Positions 38,011 to 51,517 of a stretch of 64,000 bases of DNA are shown here, in pieces. The stretch spans positions 28,394,693-28,458,692 of the forward strand of contig CM017561.1 of the NCBI GenBank assembly GCA_007844125.1, given 5' to 3'. The translations under genes were made by a program, and so were the position numbers. The number at the start of each line of letters is the position of its first letter. The first letter of the stretch is position 1. The stretch is from Sinonovacula constricta. Lineage: Eukaryota > Mollusca > Bivalvia > Cardiida > Solecurtidae. The notes under the pieces are model-generated. The model made no database searches. It had not been told where the DNA came from and was given only the letters and a program-made list of their open reading frames with translations.

Positions 38011-41000
38011 GAAACAATGGCACATAGCAGGCCAGCTAGAAGGTGGCATGGCACCTCAGAAACAATGGCACATCACAGACCAGCTAGAAGATGGCATGGC
38101 ACCTCAGAAACAATGACACATAGCAGGCCAGCTAGAAGATGGCATGGCACCTCAGAAACAATGGCACATTGCAGGCCAGCTTGAAGATGGTATGGCACCT
38201 CAGAAACAATGGCACATTGCAGGCCAGCTTGAAGATGGTATGGCACCTCAGAAACAATGGCACATTGCAGGCCAGCTAGAAAATGGCATGGCACCTCAGA
38301 AACAATGGCACATAGCAGGCCAGCTAGAAGATGGTATGGCACCTCAGAAACAATGGCACATAGCAGACCAGCTAGAAGATGGTATGGCACCTCAGAAACA
38401 ATGACACATAGCAGGCCAACTAGAAGATGGCATGGCACCTCAGAAACAATGACACATAGCAGGCCAGCTAGAAGATGGCATGGCACCTCAGAAACAATGG
38501 CACATTGCAGGCCAGCTTGAAGATGGTATGGCACCTCAGAAACAATGGCACATTGCAGGCCAGCTTGAAGATGGTATGGCACCTCAGAAACAATGGCACA
38601 TTGCAGGCCAGCTAGAAAATGGCATGGCACCTCAGAAACAATGGCACATAGCAGGCCAGCTAGAAGATGGTATGGCACCTCAGAAACAATGGCACATAGC
38701 AGACCAGCTAGAAGATGGTATGGCACCTCAGAAACAATGGCACATTGCAGACCAGCTAGAAGATAGCATGGCACCTCAGAAACAATGGCACATTGCAGAC
38801 CAGCTAGAAGATAGCATGGCACCTCAGAAACAATGGCACATCACAGACCAGCTAGAAGATGGCATGGCACCTCAGAAACAATGACACATTACAGACCAGC
38901 TAGAAGATGGCATGGCACCTCACAAACAATGGCACATTGCAGGCCAGCTAGAAGATGGCATGGCACCTCAGAAACAATGGCACATCACAGACCAGCTAGA
39001 AGATGGCATGGCACCTCAGAAACAATGGCACATTGCAGACCAGCTAGAAGATGGCATGGCACCTCAGAAACAATGACACATAGCAGGCCAACTAGAAGAT
39101 GGCATGGCACCTCAGAAACAATGACACATAGCAGGCCAGCTAGAAGATGGCATGGCACCTCAGAAACAATGGCACATTGCAGGCCAGCTTGAAGATGGTA
39201 TGGCACCTCAGAAACAATGGCACATTGCAGGCCAGCTTGAAGATGGTATGGCACCTCAGAAACAATGGCACATTGCAGGCCAGCTAGAAAATGGCATGGC
39301 ACCTCAGAAACAATGGCACATAGCAGGCCAGCTAGAAGATGGTATGGCACCTCAGAAACAATGGCACATAGCAGACCAGCTAGAAGATGGTATGGCACCT
39401 CAGAAACAATGACACATAGCAGGCCAACTAGAAGATGGCATGGCACCTCAGAAACAATGACACATAGCAGGCCAGCTAGAAGATGGCATGGCACCTCAGA
39501 AACAATGGCACATTGCAGGCCAGCTTGAAGATGGTATGGCACCTCAGAAACAATGGCACATTGCAGGCCAGCTTGAAGATGGTATGGCACCTCAGAAACA
39601 ATGGCACATTGCAGGCCAGCTAGAAAATGGCATGGCACCTCAGAAACAATGGCACATAGCAGGCCAGCTAGAAGATGGTATGGCACCTCAGAAACAATGG
39701 CACATAGCAGACCAGCTAGAAGATGGTATGGCACCTCAGAAACAATGGCACATTGCAGACCAGCTAGAAGATGGTATGGCACCTCAGAAACAATGGCACA
39801 TAGCAGGCCAGCTAGAAGATAGCATGGCACCTCAGAAACAATGGCACATTGCAGACCAGCTAGAAGATAGCATGGCACCTCAGAAACAATGGCACATTGC
39901 AGACCAGCTAGAAGATAGCATGGCACCTCAGAAATAATGGCACATCACAGACCAGCTAGAAGATGGCATGGCACCTCAGAAACAATGGCACATTACAGAC
40001 CAGCTAGAAGATGGCATGGCACCTCACAAACAATGGCACATTGCAGGCCAGCTAGAAGATGGCATGGCACCTCAGAAACAATGGCACATCACAGACCAGC
40101 TAGAAGATGGCATGGCACCTCAGAAACAATGGCACATTACAGACCAGCTAGAAGATGGCATGGCACCTCAGAAACAATGGCACATCACAGGCCAGCTAGA
40201 AGATGGCATGGCACCTCACAAACAATGGCACATCACAGACCAGCTAGATGATGGCATGGCACCTCAGAAACAATGGCACATTACAGACCAGCTAGAATAT
40301 GGCATGGCACCTCAGAAACAATGGCACATCACAGACCAGCTAGAAGATGGCATGGCACCTCAGAAACAATGGCACATCACAGACCAGCTAGAAGATGGCA
40401 TGGCACCTCAGAAACAATGGCACATTACAGACCAGCTAGAAGATGGTATGGCACCTCAGAAACAATGGCACATCACAGACCAGCTAGAAGATGGCATGGC
40501 ATCTCAGAAACAACGGCACATCGCAGGCCAGCTAGAAGATGGCATGGCACCTCAGAAACAATGGCACATCACAGACCAGCTAGAAGATAGCATGGCACCT
40601 CAGAAACAATGGCACATTGCAGACCAGCTAGAAGATGGCATGGCACCTCAGAAACAATGGCACATCGCAGGCCAGCTTGAAGATGGCATGGCACCTCAGA
40701 AACAATGGCACATCACAGACCAGCTAGAAGATAGCATGGCACCTCAGAAACAATGGCACATTGCAGACCAGCTAGAAGATGGCATGGCACCTCAGAAACA
40801 ATGGCACATCGCAGGCCAGCTTGAAGATGGCATGGCACCTCAGAAACAATGGCACATCACAGGCCAGCTAGAAGATGGCATGGCACCTCAGAAACAATGG
40901 CACATCACAGACCAGCTAGAAGATGGCATGGCACCTCAGAAACAATGGCACATAGCAGACCAGCTAGAAGATGGCATGGCACCTCAGAAAACAACGGCAC

Positions 41001-41372
41001 ATCACAGGCCAGCTAGAAGATGGTATGGCACCTCAGAAACAATGGCACAAAACAGGCCAGCTTGAAGATGGCATGGCACCTCAGAAACAATGGCACATCG
41101 CAGGCCAGCTAGAAGATGGCATGGCACCTCAGAAACAATGGCACATTGCAGGCCAGCTAGAAGATGGCTTGGCACCTCAGAAACAATGGCACATCACAGG
41201 CCAGCTAGAAGATGGCATGGCACCTCAGAAACAATGGCACATTGCAGGCCAGCTAGAAGATGGCATGGCACCTCAGAAACAATGGCACATTGCAGACCAG
41301 CTAGAAGATGGCATGGCACCTCAGAAACAATGGCACATAGCAGACCAGCTAGAAGATGGCATGGCACCTCAG
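38010..41372. repeat. minisatellite array 3, 48-bp units
   Basis: About 70 units of CAGAAACAATGGCACATAGC, then AGGCCAGCTAGAAGATGG and CATGGCACCT. Left part has a higher-order repeat: a 7-unit, 336-bp block starting at 38144 recurs at 38480, 39152 and 39488, inside a larger block of about 21-23 units. Right of 39950 the units are more mixed. 48 bp is 16 codons, so frames up to 365 codons (39968-41065, repeating MAPQKQWHITDQLEDG) stay open on the plus strand, with others on the minus strand. No start context, splicing or homology suggests coding. Confidence 0.97.
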
Positions 41373-43000
41373 CCACTATATGTTTTAAGGTTTGTTCATT
41401 GGGCACATTATCATGAACATGAGACCATTCATTGTGGTGTTTATTTAGATTTATTTCATAACAACAGTAACCATGTAGTAACAGGGATTATATTGGGATT
41501 GGTTGGGCAGATGAAATATTTTAATCTTGAAATGTATTTTATGCTTCAATCACCTCAGACAGTTAAATATATCAGGTCTTTTGTGATAACATTTACCTAA
41601 TCAACCACAAGTGTGATAAACCTGTCAGATTGATCTGGATGGGACACTTTCTGAAATAAATTTAATGCCACAAGTGTGAAGGTCTTAACATCATTAATTT
41701 GTATACCTTTTTTAAGACTTCTGCCTGTCAGTCCAATTGATAAAATAAGAACTGCTGTCTGGTGCCTTAAACTCCTGGTTCTCCATCTCAGTCAGCAGTA
41801 ACTGTCTGGCCCCAATTTGGTTCAAGATCAGGCAAGAAAAAGAGTATATTCATCACATGGCACCAGTGTCAGAGTTTAAAAATCGCTGATGCTTTATTGT
41901 TCCTTTAGATCAGATTGCACGCTTGGTTTTGGTTCAATAATGTGGCCTCTAGGGTGTTTACAAGAGCAAAAATTGTAAAGTCACTAGCTTGCACTATTTG
42001 ATATTCAGGCTCATCTTGAAACATTGATAAATAGCAATAAGAATGGCTAGTAGTGCATAAGAACTAAAAGTAGATCTATGATGGCAAAACTAGGTAGCAC
42101 CAATATGCTCCTCATCAATATGTTAACTGTGAATCACATGTAAATGTCAGACTTCTGGTAACCTGGAAGGCAGAATATTAATTTTAAAGGTGGTATCCGA
42201 TAGTTTATCAATGTCAAAAATATGTAAAAATATCTGACTTCTGTTTGGGGTATTTGTGTATAATTTCTGATGAAAATTCACTGTTTAGTCTGAGCTTAGA
42301 CGAGTTTCAATAAAATCTCTTTTTAAGGGCAGTAAAACTTGTTGACCAACACTTAAAATGTTCATTCTTTTTAAATCCATACATGAGGATAATGATTTCT
42401 GCCAAAAATAGACATCAACGTCATGACACATGACGTGGATGAGCTAAAACATAGGTGGTCTTGTGGCTTTCTTAGTTTAAAAATAGCTAACTGTGCAGCG
42501 TGGCTCAGACAGGAAATACATTTTTGTAATGATAATTATAACATGACTCACTTTTCACGCAGGTGTAGGATATTAATAAACAACATTTCATAAGATCTAC
42601 TCAAGTAACAATAATTTATTTAGTTGTTCGATGAAACAGCATTTTGGTCCAAACTGTATGGTACCACCTTTTTGAACAACAAGGAATTGTTTCAAAGCAA
42701 AAGATACATAGTATCTTGATGGTAACCTTGGACAATTTGAATCAATACTTTTTTGTTGAGAAGTGAAATTCCACTTATGTCTTAATGAAAAGCTCTATCA
42801 ACAAGGAATAGTGTATCTTACTTCTTAGACATTTTTTTAATTAGCAAAGGACTTATCAGAAAATCTGATCTTAACTCTGTTTCTGTGGAAACAACCAGTT
42901 ACATCACTAGTCTTGAAGACCAGCTTATTAGTCAGGAATTGATTAAATTATCCGAAAATCATCAATTAACAAGAGGGTCTTAATGTTCCACATTGCTCAC
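41373..43000. other. no gene recognised
   Basis: AT-rich sequence. A minus-strand frame at about 41700-41835 (NQIGARQLLLTEMENQEFKA...) looks somewhat protein-like but has no family match from memory and no clear exon borders. Confidence 0.4.
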
Positions 43001-43375
43001 CTGACTGCTGTAGACTGATGGAATATTAATGTTTTAAACAGGCCAGAATAATTGTACAAATTTTAATGGGAAAGTTTGCAAGGAATCATCTTGGCAAGCA
43101 GTTTCAATATGATGTAGGAGATTGGGTCCTACAAGAAGCTTCACAGTTTTACTTACTAACTATATGTGGAGAACGTCAGCTGGTGTTCATGTTTATGACT
43201 GATCTTTTTTTTTAATACTTGACAGAGTGCCACCCAAGTAACATGTATACCAAATATCAAGACTCTAGCCCTTGCCATTTCTGCTAAGAAGATTTGCAGA
43301 GTTTTCCATAATGCCATACTTAGAAAATGGCCATGTCTCTGGCAGCCATGTTTATGCTCAGGTGAGCTTAAAAGC
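43001..43375. repeat. dispersed repeat with GCTCACCTGA inverted ends
   Basis: Starts TTGCTCACCTGACTG and ends GCTCAGGTGAGC, giving short inverted ends about 370 bp apart. The inside (ACCAAATATCAAGACTCTAG, TTTCTGCTAAGAAGATTTGC) resembles a repeat type I associate with bivalve genomes. Single copy in this window. Confidence 0.4.
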
Positions 43376-44347
43376 TTCAAAACCAAAAGCCAATACTAAC
43401 CATCAGTTCACTCAAAATGAAGATATCTCTGGTGAATAATTAAGCTACACAAAAAACTGACGCTGTAAAGCGTTTGTTCTCTCTTCATTCTAATGTAAAC
43501 AGTAAGACACAACAGAGACCTCCAATTACGAGTCCTAACTTTTGACTGGCACTGAGAAATCCATTAGCCAATCATTTTCACTGTTTATTGCCATAATGAT
43601 GTTGATTCAGATTTGCTAAGGTAATGCAAAAGTAATGTACTATCGGCAACTATTGGTTGCAAGCTTAATGAGTTGTATTCATAGGTTAATTATCTCTCGA
43701 TAACCAAACAGGTAAGCATAAATTGATCAAGCAATTACAGATCCAGATCTGTACTATTTGTCCCTTGCAAGGACTGCATGATGGAAGCTTAAAACAAGGA
43801 TTTAATATATATTTTAACAAAGGTAGGATGCTTTTAATTTTTATTCCAAAAATGACTCGGAACTTTTGGTATTTATGGTGAAAAAATCAAACTAACTAGA
43901 AGCATTAATGTTAGCCAAAACAGCAGAAAAGCCTCGAAATGCATTTTTTACTAAGATGTCTATTCTGATAGACTAAATACACAATTCCTTAAAATCTATT
44001 TTGTTCTAGGTGTTTTTCTGTAACACATAAGCATATTCCAAAACACTGACATAAAAGTGCTTTATCTTTTTTTCAAGAAAGAATCTTCCAGCAAGATTTA
44101 AGTTCTCATCATAAGCCCATTTTACAGTGTGCATCAATGATATATATGTGGACAAAGAAATATCACATGAAAATAACAGACGACCATGTCAAAGACTATC
44201 ACTATGGTAACCATCTGACATTCTGGCTGCCTGATTAAAACAGATACAATTATCATCTAAACGTAGCAAATCTCAGCAAAGTAACCCTTGCACAGTCTCT
44301 GACTGACATCTGGGAACACAATGTTAATAGTATACATGTCCTATATG

Positions 44348-44631
44348 GGATTGGGATGGGATTTGCCGGCATTTTTGCCGATACTGTGCAGCGACATTTC
44401 TATCATTATAGCACCGGGGCACTTATGAGGTGCCCAGGGACTGAACCCAGACGGTCCATTATACTGACACCGACGAGTCAGGCGTAATGCTGTCCCCTTA
44501 GCCCCGAGCGTTAGGAGGGAAGCCACTACTACCAACTTTAAAGTCTTTGGTTTGACCCGGCCGAGGTTTGAACCCGCGACCTCCCGATCCGCAAGCCGAC
44601 GCTCTACCAATTGTCCTATTGCGGCTGGTAC
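44348..44631 (-). mobile_element. SINE-B copy 1 (tRNA-derived)
   Basis: About 284 bp on the minus strand with a tRNA-like head (GCTTGCGGATCGGGAGGTCG, GGTTCAAACC B box) and a body unrelated to SINE-A. Perfect target-site duplication TGTCCTATATG at 44337-44347 and 44632-44642. Confidence 0.92.
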
Positions 44632-45014
44632 TGTCCTATATGTTGTTATTTCTTCCTACAAATAGTTACAAAATATGCCTGGTTCTGACTGCCTTATATT
44701 GTAATGATAAGAACTTGGATGTCTACTTTCATCTGATATTTAGATGTTGTTATATGTTCGGTTCAACAGCCCACAAAGCACCAGTTATCCAGAGAGCAAG
44801 CCATTCCTCTACCAGCACAACCAACAGCTGATATGTCACGTTTCTATCTATGGACAATCTTAAGCTTCTAGTACAATGGCTTAGGCAAGAATCACACTGT
44901 CAAGTAATCTCTAGCTAAGGGCTAAATCATACTGGGTTACCATGGTAACCAACAAACTAAGAAAAACAACATTTAATGACTTTAAAGGTTGCTTCATGCA
45001 ATCCTGTAGTATAT

Positions 45015-45256
45015 GTGTTTGTTTTGTTTTTTGTTACATTGCACTGACACTATTATGGTCATATTTGAGACGTCGAGCTAATTATTGGTGGAGGAACATC
45101 CCCGACTTATGTCTGGGTAGAACCACCAGCACACCACGTGTTAGCTGGAAAACCTCCCCACATGAAAGTTCTTGCCAGTATCAGGATTTGAACCCACATG
45201 GTTAAGGCCTGAGTAGTTAAAAGTCACAACTTTACCCGCTCTGCAACGGGCACCTC
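45015..45256 (-). mobile_element. SINE-C copy 2 (tRNA-derived)
   Basis: Minus-strand head GTTGCAGAGCGGGTAAAG with B box GGGTTCAAATCC, then body and an AAAAAACAAAACAAACAC tail. The best-preserved copy of this family and the reference for the fragments at 24338, 37911 and 59640. No clear target duplication. Confidence 0.8.
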
Positions 45257-45739
45257 CTATTGGTGTTGAAGTGATTAAACATGATCATGTACACCTGTGT
45301 TATGATAATGTAGAAAATGAAAACACCTGTTGTTCAGAGGATGAAAGTGTTGAAAACTGAAATAAATGTTCAATTTAAAATAAATACAAACAGTTCAAAA
45401 TGAGAAACATGTGGCTTTGAGCAACTAATGGTATTCATTAAAAAAGAAACTCAAGACATCAAATGTTATCCTGTGTAGGTAAACTACCAATGAACAGCAA
45501 TTATAATTAAACATGCAGAAGCCTCCATTTATAGCATTTAAACAAAACTCAATCTGTAGCTCACAAGCAGCTTATATGTTTATAAGTCCTCCTCAGGAGA
45601 CCATAAAGATAGTTTCCGACAGTTTGGACCATTTGTTTCTCTCATGCAACCAGCAGAATTATTGTTACCTAAAAGGATCCTGCAAAATGTTTTTTATTGG
45701 TGCCCTACATCCATGTAAAAAGTGTTATTACTGTAGTAC

Positions 45740-45990
45740 AAAAAGCGGATCGGGAGGTCTTGGGTTTAAACCCAGACCGGGTCTAACCAAAGACTTTAAA
45801 GTTGGTAGTAGTGGCTTCCCTCCTAACGCTCGCGGCTAAGGGGACAGCATTAAGGCTGACTCGTCGGTGTCAGTATAATGGGCCGGCCAGGTTTAGTCCC
45901 TGGGCACCTCATAAGTGCCCCTGTGCTATAATGATAGAAAAGTCACTGCACAGAATCGGCAAAAATGCCGGCTAATCCCATCCCTATTAC
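45740..45990 (+). mobile_element. SINE-B copy 2, 5'-truncated
   Basis: Plus-strand copy starting inside the tRNA-like head (GCGGATCGGGAGGTCTTGGG) and matching 44348-44631 to the end. The missing first part of the head fits ordinary 5' truncation during retrotransposition. Confidence 0.88.
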
Positions 45991-46139
45991 AAAAATGCAC
46001 TTCATATCCAAGCCAGCATGCACAGCTATTTTTTAACTAAGAAAACCATGTGACCTCTTACATTTGAGATCACAATGCATGGGTAGGACGTTGTTACGTG
46101 TATATGATATTGGCAAACTGGCCGATACCACCTTTAACA

Positions 46140-46275
46140 CTTATCCTGCTAATCTTTAACTGATCAGGCCGTGGGGAAAAGTAAAGATTCAAATAACTGA
46201 ACTTCCTCAGCCACCCCCTGCGGAAGCTGCCTGATCAGGATCTGCACTATTTGCTGCCAAGTCTTAAGCAATAGG
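46140..46275. repeat. hairpin repeat family H copy
   Basis: Contains CTGCCTGATCAGGATCTGCA then CTATTTGCTGC, preceded by a degenerate inverse arm and followed by the family's AAGTCTTAAGCAATA segment. Confidence 0.55.
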
Positions 46276-47489
46276 TCTATATTGAAGACAATTGTAAACA
46301 GATAGCATAAATTCTGTATTGCATACAAAATAAATGTAGCAGGAAAAAAGAGTTGAATAAGATGTGATCCTAACTGTGTAATCCGCCACCATGTTTAAGA
46401 TGCTGTGGTGTTTGTTTCTCACTAGGTTTAACAGCCAACCAACAATCTTGGAATCATCACGAGATGGTGTTGAGACAGATGTATAGTACATGTAATACCT
46501 ATAAAGTAAATTGGTCAAAGTTTGCCAAGCTGCATTTTTATATGCACTGATAGAACAGGGTTACATAGTTAGAGCTTAAAACAGGAAGCAGCTGAGTTAC
46601 CAAGTTAAGGCTGCGTGTATATCTGTTTCCAAAATGTCAAAAAGTAGTCCCTAGTATGTACAAATTTAGATATTAAAAAATGAAAGACAAAGCAAACACA
46701 AGTTTATTTGCCGTCGCAGAAGTAAGTGATCAAATGTTTACATTTTATTATTCAGCCTGTTTATACTAGACACAAATATGATTGCGAAAGACACACTAGC
46801 TGAAGAATGAACGAAATACAAAGTTCCAGCTTGGCTAAGGGTGTTACAAGTTATCAGTTTAAGTCCTTTGTTGGTTCCTTCAAAGGAAAATATTTGAAGA
46901 GTCCTACATTGCTAACCTAAGCACACCCCTTATTATAATAATGTTCAATTTGTAGTACATATTATTGTCATAAATTGCTGATGTAAATAATAAAACTTTT
47001 ATATGCAATTAATCAACAAAACATTTACATGTTTATTAGGAAGAAAAACATAAACAAATTGCTCCACCTGACAATGCAGATAATATACAATGCATGTGTC
47101 GTAAATCAATCCTTTATTATAGCCACCAAAACAGAGCTCTGGCTAATGACATTTTTTTTTACCATAACTGTCAAAAATATTTGTATGTTACAACTGTTAA
47201 ATAGTTCTTGTTATTCCTTATAGACAAAGTCATTATTAGCACTCACTATAAAAACAATGTGAATCTACATACAAATAAAGAATACGGTATCAATATACAT
47301 ACCTTAAATGTGTGGAAATGTTGTATCACGTATTGGTCCTATGAAATTAGGTTTATTTCTCCTGTTTGCTCCAAATCTGAAGTAGAGAGAAAAAAGAAAC
47401 CACAATTACAGGTATTCATCAACTGACCAATCAGGAAGTTGCTGACTCTCTTAACTTGCTATGCAAGAACAAGTCAAGGGTTCAGGAAA

Positions 47490-47600
47490 AGTTGCAGATC
47501 CAGATCAGCCACATCCTGCTTTGAGTTGTCTGATCAGGATCTACACTACTTGCTGCTTAGTCTCTAGCAATATTATCTTGTCACCTTTGAAATAACAGGC
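47490..47600. repeat. hairpin repeat family H copy
   Basis: Inverted arms GCAGATCCAGATCAGCCACA and GTTGTCTGATCAGGATCTAC around a short loop, then CTTAGTCTCTAGCAATAT as in other copies. Confidence 0.6.
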
Positions 47601-50275
47601 TTATAATAAGTACAGCATGATAAGGGAGGGATTTCCCCCCTGTAGTTGTTAACCCTCAACAATCAGAGGTACTCTCTGGATGACGTCAACAGCCTTCAGG
47701 CTAGTCAATATATGCAACACACTGTTTCTCTGAAATAAAATCTCTAACAGGATATCAGATCTAAGGCACAGGTACATGTCACGATTTTACTACACTGCTG
47801 TTTGCACATTTTATAAGCCAGAAATCGTGATCCAGTTTTCCCCCCTGAATGAATAGATAAAATTCTGACAAGAAGTTGTTCATGAGAGCTCAAGTGCTTC
47901 ACCACTGTCTGGAGGTTATTATTGAGGACATGTTCACAGAGAGGTTATGCAGTCAACACAGGGCTATCATATATGGAATGTTAACGTGGCAGGTGACGGG
48001 TCTCACTTTACTTTTGTGCACATACACCAATGTTATAATGAAGTAACATGTTTTTGATAGCAATCGTAAATCGGTTTCAGTAATAACATTGAAAAACATG
48101 CAAACAACCTACGTTTAACAAAAAGGAAAATTAACAAAACTCTGGATCGAGTTTCTTGTTAATGTCCTAGATATGTGTGTGAATTGCCTAGTAATACCAC
48201 ATACATGATTTCAGTAGAATAAATCTTATCTCTGCAAATGAAGCATCGTTAGCTATGTTTAGAACAAACTACCAGAAGTTGAAAACTGCTTGGACACAAA
48301 TTTATACAGATATGCAGTAAAAATATTATCTTGGTTTTACTATTAGAAAATATTGCTGAAAAAAACCCACTTCAGACAAAAGATCCTGTCATTTAAACAG
48401 TTTTCTCTGCCAGATTTGAAATCTTCATTTAGCAGAAAACCCAATTGCATCTAGAAATTGATTAGAACAAGAAACAGGGGGAAAAAAGCCTTTTAAGATG
48501 CTTTACTTAGGTTATCGATCTTATTTCTTTTTTCTAAGATAATTAAGCCTGTAAGATCAATGCACCATAAATATATATTTTCTGACACTAAAACTTGTTA
48601 ATATTGTTTAAATAACTTTCACTGGTAAAAAATTAGCTCCACTTTGAGCCAGAACACTGTGGTCTTTTTCTTAAAGAACTGCTCCATGAAAGCCAGTAAG
48701 AGAGCTAAGAAAGCCTTGATACAGAGATGATTAGATAACTAGAAGTGGAAATTAATGTATATCAAAGGATTTTAACCATAATTAATGCTCTGTTAGAAAA
48801 TAAATGTCAAATCTCACTCTATGTTGGATGGCCCTAAAATATACCACAGACTTAATGTACATAACTTATTATAGCACTAGGCTTATATGTTCTGAAAGAT
48901 CTGTCTTTTCTACTACTAAAGTCATAAATATGGTCAGCTTTGCTTAAATACTGGTGATAACTTCTCTGGCATTATTTGCCTAAATATCATCAACAGTGGT
49001 TTCAAGACGGAAGTTTGTACGTGTGTGTTCTAACGTTCTATTCACAGATATTTATCTTGAGAGATATCATATTCCCAACAAGATGCAACGAGATTCATTG
49101 ATTGCATGTATTTTATTGGCATGCCTCACACAAACATAACCATTTTCAATTAACATAGCCTGGTATCTGCTATCACAATTAACTTACAGCACTCCCAAGG
49201 CAAACAAACCATTAATAAACAAGGCATAAAACAGGTACCCTCACATTGGTCTGTTAACAAAAATGTTTCAAAGGCAAATTGGTTTTTAATTTATGCATGA
49301 AGATCAGCAACAGTAAGGTCATGTCTGAATTAGAACAATATAAATATATAAACAATAGTTACAATAGTCCAACTATTGTTTGAATATTTGGAAAAATGTA
49401 TAAGTCATCTTAATAGATAGTTTCCATGTGATGTCATCAAAACTGATAAGACAGTTTAAGGCAGCCATCTCTGTGGGCAGAAGCTAATGCAGGCCGAAAT
49501 CGGGAAATATGTGCTGTATTAAACTCACCACTGTGTTTTTATTTTTCGGTCTATCTTACTGAATTTTATATCAAATTTAATAGCTTTTACAAAATATTTT
49601 AAATAAAAAACTATATTTTGATAGTTTAAAATGTTAAAGAAATACAACCGAAAATGATACACTGTTCACTTTGTTTTAAGTATGAGCCAATAGTTTTATT
49701 TATTTCTGTGTATTAATTCTGAGTGTATTTTTCAATTGTAAAAATATTGTATTCTAAAAATATGAATTTCAAGAGTTTTCTAATAGTGTATAGCTTTTAA
49801 TTTTCGGACCACAAATGAAGAAATTACAAGAAGATAAAATTTACCCTTCTATACAATTCATATGAAAATCCCTTGAAGTTACCATCAAAGATGGCTGCCA
49901 AGATAAGGGATTATCACTGACGTGGAAACTATCTATTAACCCTTATATGCTAAACACTTACTTATACGACTTTGGCAAATAGTTCAGATCAAGATCAGTC
50001 AGCTGATCTCCCCTGCCTCATGCATATTCATGAAAACGAGATTTTGCTAGTCAAATTTCCCACCGTATGTATGGAGTGTAACGGAAGAAAGTACTGTGGT
50101 TGCTGATGATGATTACAATATAAAACCATTATCAACAAAATACATACTTTTTAACACAAAAAAAATAATATAATGTCAAGGACATAAAACTGTTTAAGAA
50201 TATCCAAAGTTAAGAATGTTAGGAAAATAATTCTTTCACACAAAACAGCTTAAACCTTAGATGTTTAACCCTTAG

Positions 50276-50475
50276 CTTGCTAAACACATATTTATATGAT
50301 TTTAACAAATAGTTCAGATCCTGATTATCTGGCTCCCTGCTGAGATCTGTCTGATCAGGATCTGCACTATTTGCTGCTGAAGGTCCAGATTATCTGGCTC
50401 CCTGCTGGGATCTGTCTGATCAGGATCTGCACTATTTACTGCTGAATCTCCAGCAATATGTTTAGGCACCTTTGC
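50276..50475. repeat. hairpin repeat family H, best copy with tandem half
   Basis: Left arm AAATAGTTCAGATCCTGATT and right arm CTGATCAGGATCTGCACTAT are reverse complements with few changes and can form a hairpin with a loop of about 20 nt. The loop plus right arm is then repeated in tandem at about 50384-50443. Confidence 0.7.
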
Positions 50476-51229
50476 TGGTCAATGTTAAGAAAATGACTGA
50501 AGATAAATCTGGGTTATTAACTAATGTCTCAAGGTAAGGGTTATAGATTTGCCAACATAGTAAATTCATCACTTAAGTGGTGTTTATGAACAATTGCCAT
50601 TTATAAATATTAAAATGGCACTGTTTTGTAAGGTGAAATTTTGGAAATTATTATTTTTTCAAGAGACTGTATATGTCTGTTTAATCTTCATAAGTATTAT
50701 TAACAATGAGCTTGCCGTAAATTGTGTAAATTACAGAGCAGACAATGATGTGTATCAGATTTTGGTGCCCGTATTTGGTTAACATTAAATCCCATCAACA
50801 TGAGAACGAAGAGCTGCACTAATCCGCCCAAGTCATGACTTACATATAAAAATAGATATACCACCTCCACAGTCATGTTTTCATAGTGTGCCCCATGTAC
50901 CATATATATACACGTTCTGGTCTGATGAATTTGTGCCGAGGTAGAAATAACTTAACAGTGTACTCTTACCAAGTATGAATCAATCAGTTTATTTAGCAGC
51001 CTGTGACCTGCATGCATACTTATCAATCCTCATTTAGCACAAGTATATCAGGATAAGACAAGTTGTCTGATCAGGATCTACACTATTTGATAATATATTT
51101 CGGACTCACTAGCAATGTCATGGTACCTTAGCTTAGCGTATTATCAAAACATTACGACTTTGCATTGCTTTGTAATAACCTTACCTAAATCTTCAAGAGA
51201 AGGTCAAAAACCTTGTCACCAAAGACTGA

Positions 51230-51517
51230 TTTATTTATTGGGTTTATCGTCCCACCAACAGTATTTCAGATATCTGGAGACGGTGTCCACTTGAAGCAGA
51301 TATAGTGCTGCCTTCTCTGTGTATAGCATGCCATGAACACATGGCATGATACCACACCCAGTCACATTATCCTGACACCGGGCCAACCAGTCGTGGAACT
51401 ACCCTTATATTTGCTTGAGCGTTAGCAAGGGAGCTATACCACTACCATTTTTAACGACTTTGGTATGTCGCGGCCCGGGATCGAACCCGGGGCCTCCCGT
51501 ACATGGAGCCAACGCTC
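51230..51517 (-). mobile_element. SINE-A copy 5, 5'-truncated
   Basis: Target-site duplication CCAAAGACTGA at 51219-51229 and 51518-51528. The tRNA-like head stops after GTTGGCTCCATGTACGGGAG, lacking about 25 bp of the 5' end, as expected from incomplete reverse transcription. Confidence 0.92.

Larger units (their letters stand above)
45991..51218. other. no gene recognised; family H repeats
   Basis: AT-rich. The recurring feature is hairpin repeat family H. Candidate splice-bounded short frames (for example minus strand 50968-51018) were too short to support. Confidence 0.4.

Noticed and set aside
39968..41065. 365-codon open frame repeating MAPQKQWHITDQLEDG
   Set aside because: The 48-bp unit is 16 codons with no stop in this and other frames on both strands, so openness is automatic. 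No splice sites, leader or domain support coding.
10930..41372. Nucleosome-scale phasing implied by 336- and 342-bp higher-order repeats
   Set aside because: Two arrays with similar block length may be coincidence; nothing in the sequence links them to nucleosome positions.
41700..41835. Protein-like minus-strand frame (QLLLTEMENQEFKAPDSSS)
   Set aside because: No clear splice borders or start and no family recognised; not strong enough to annotate as a gene.
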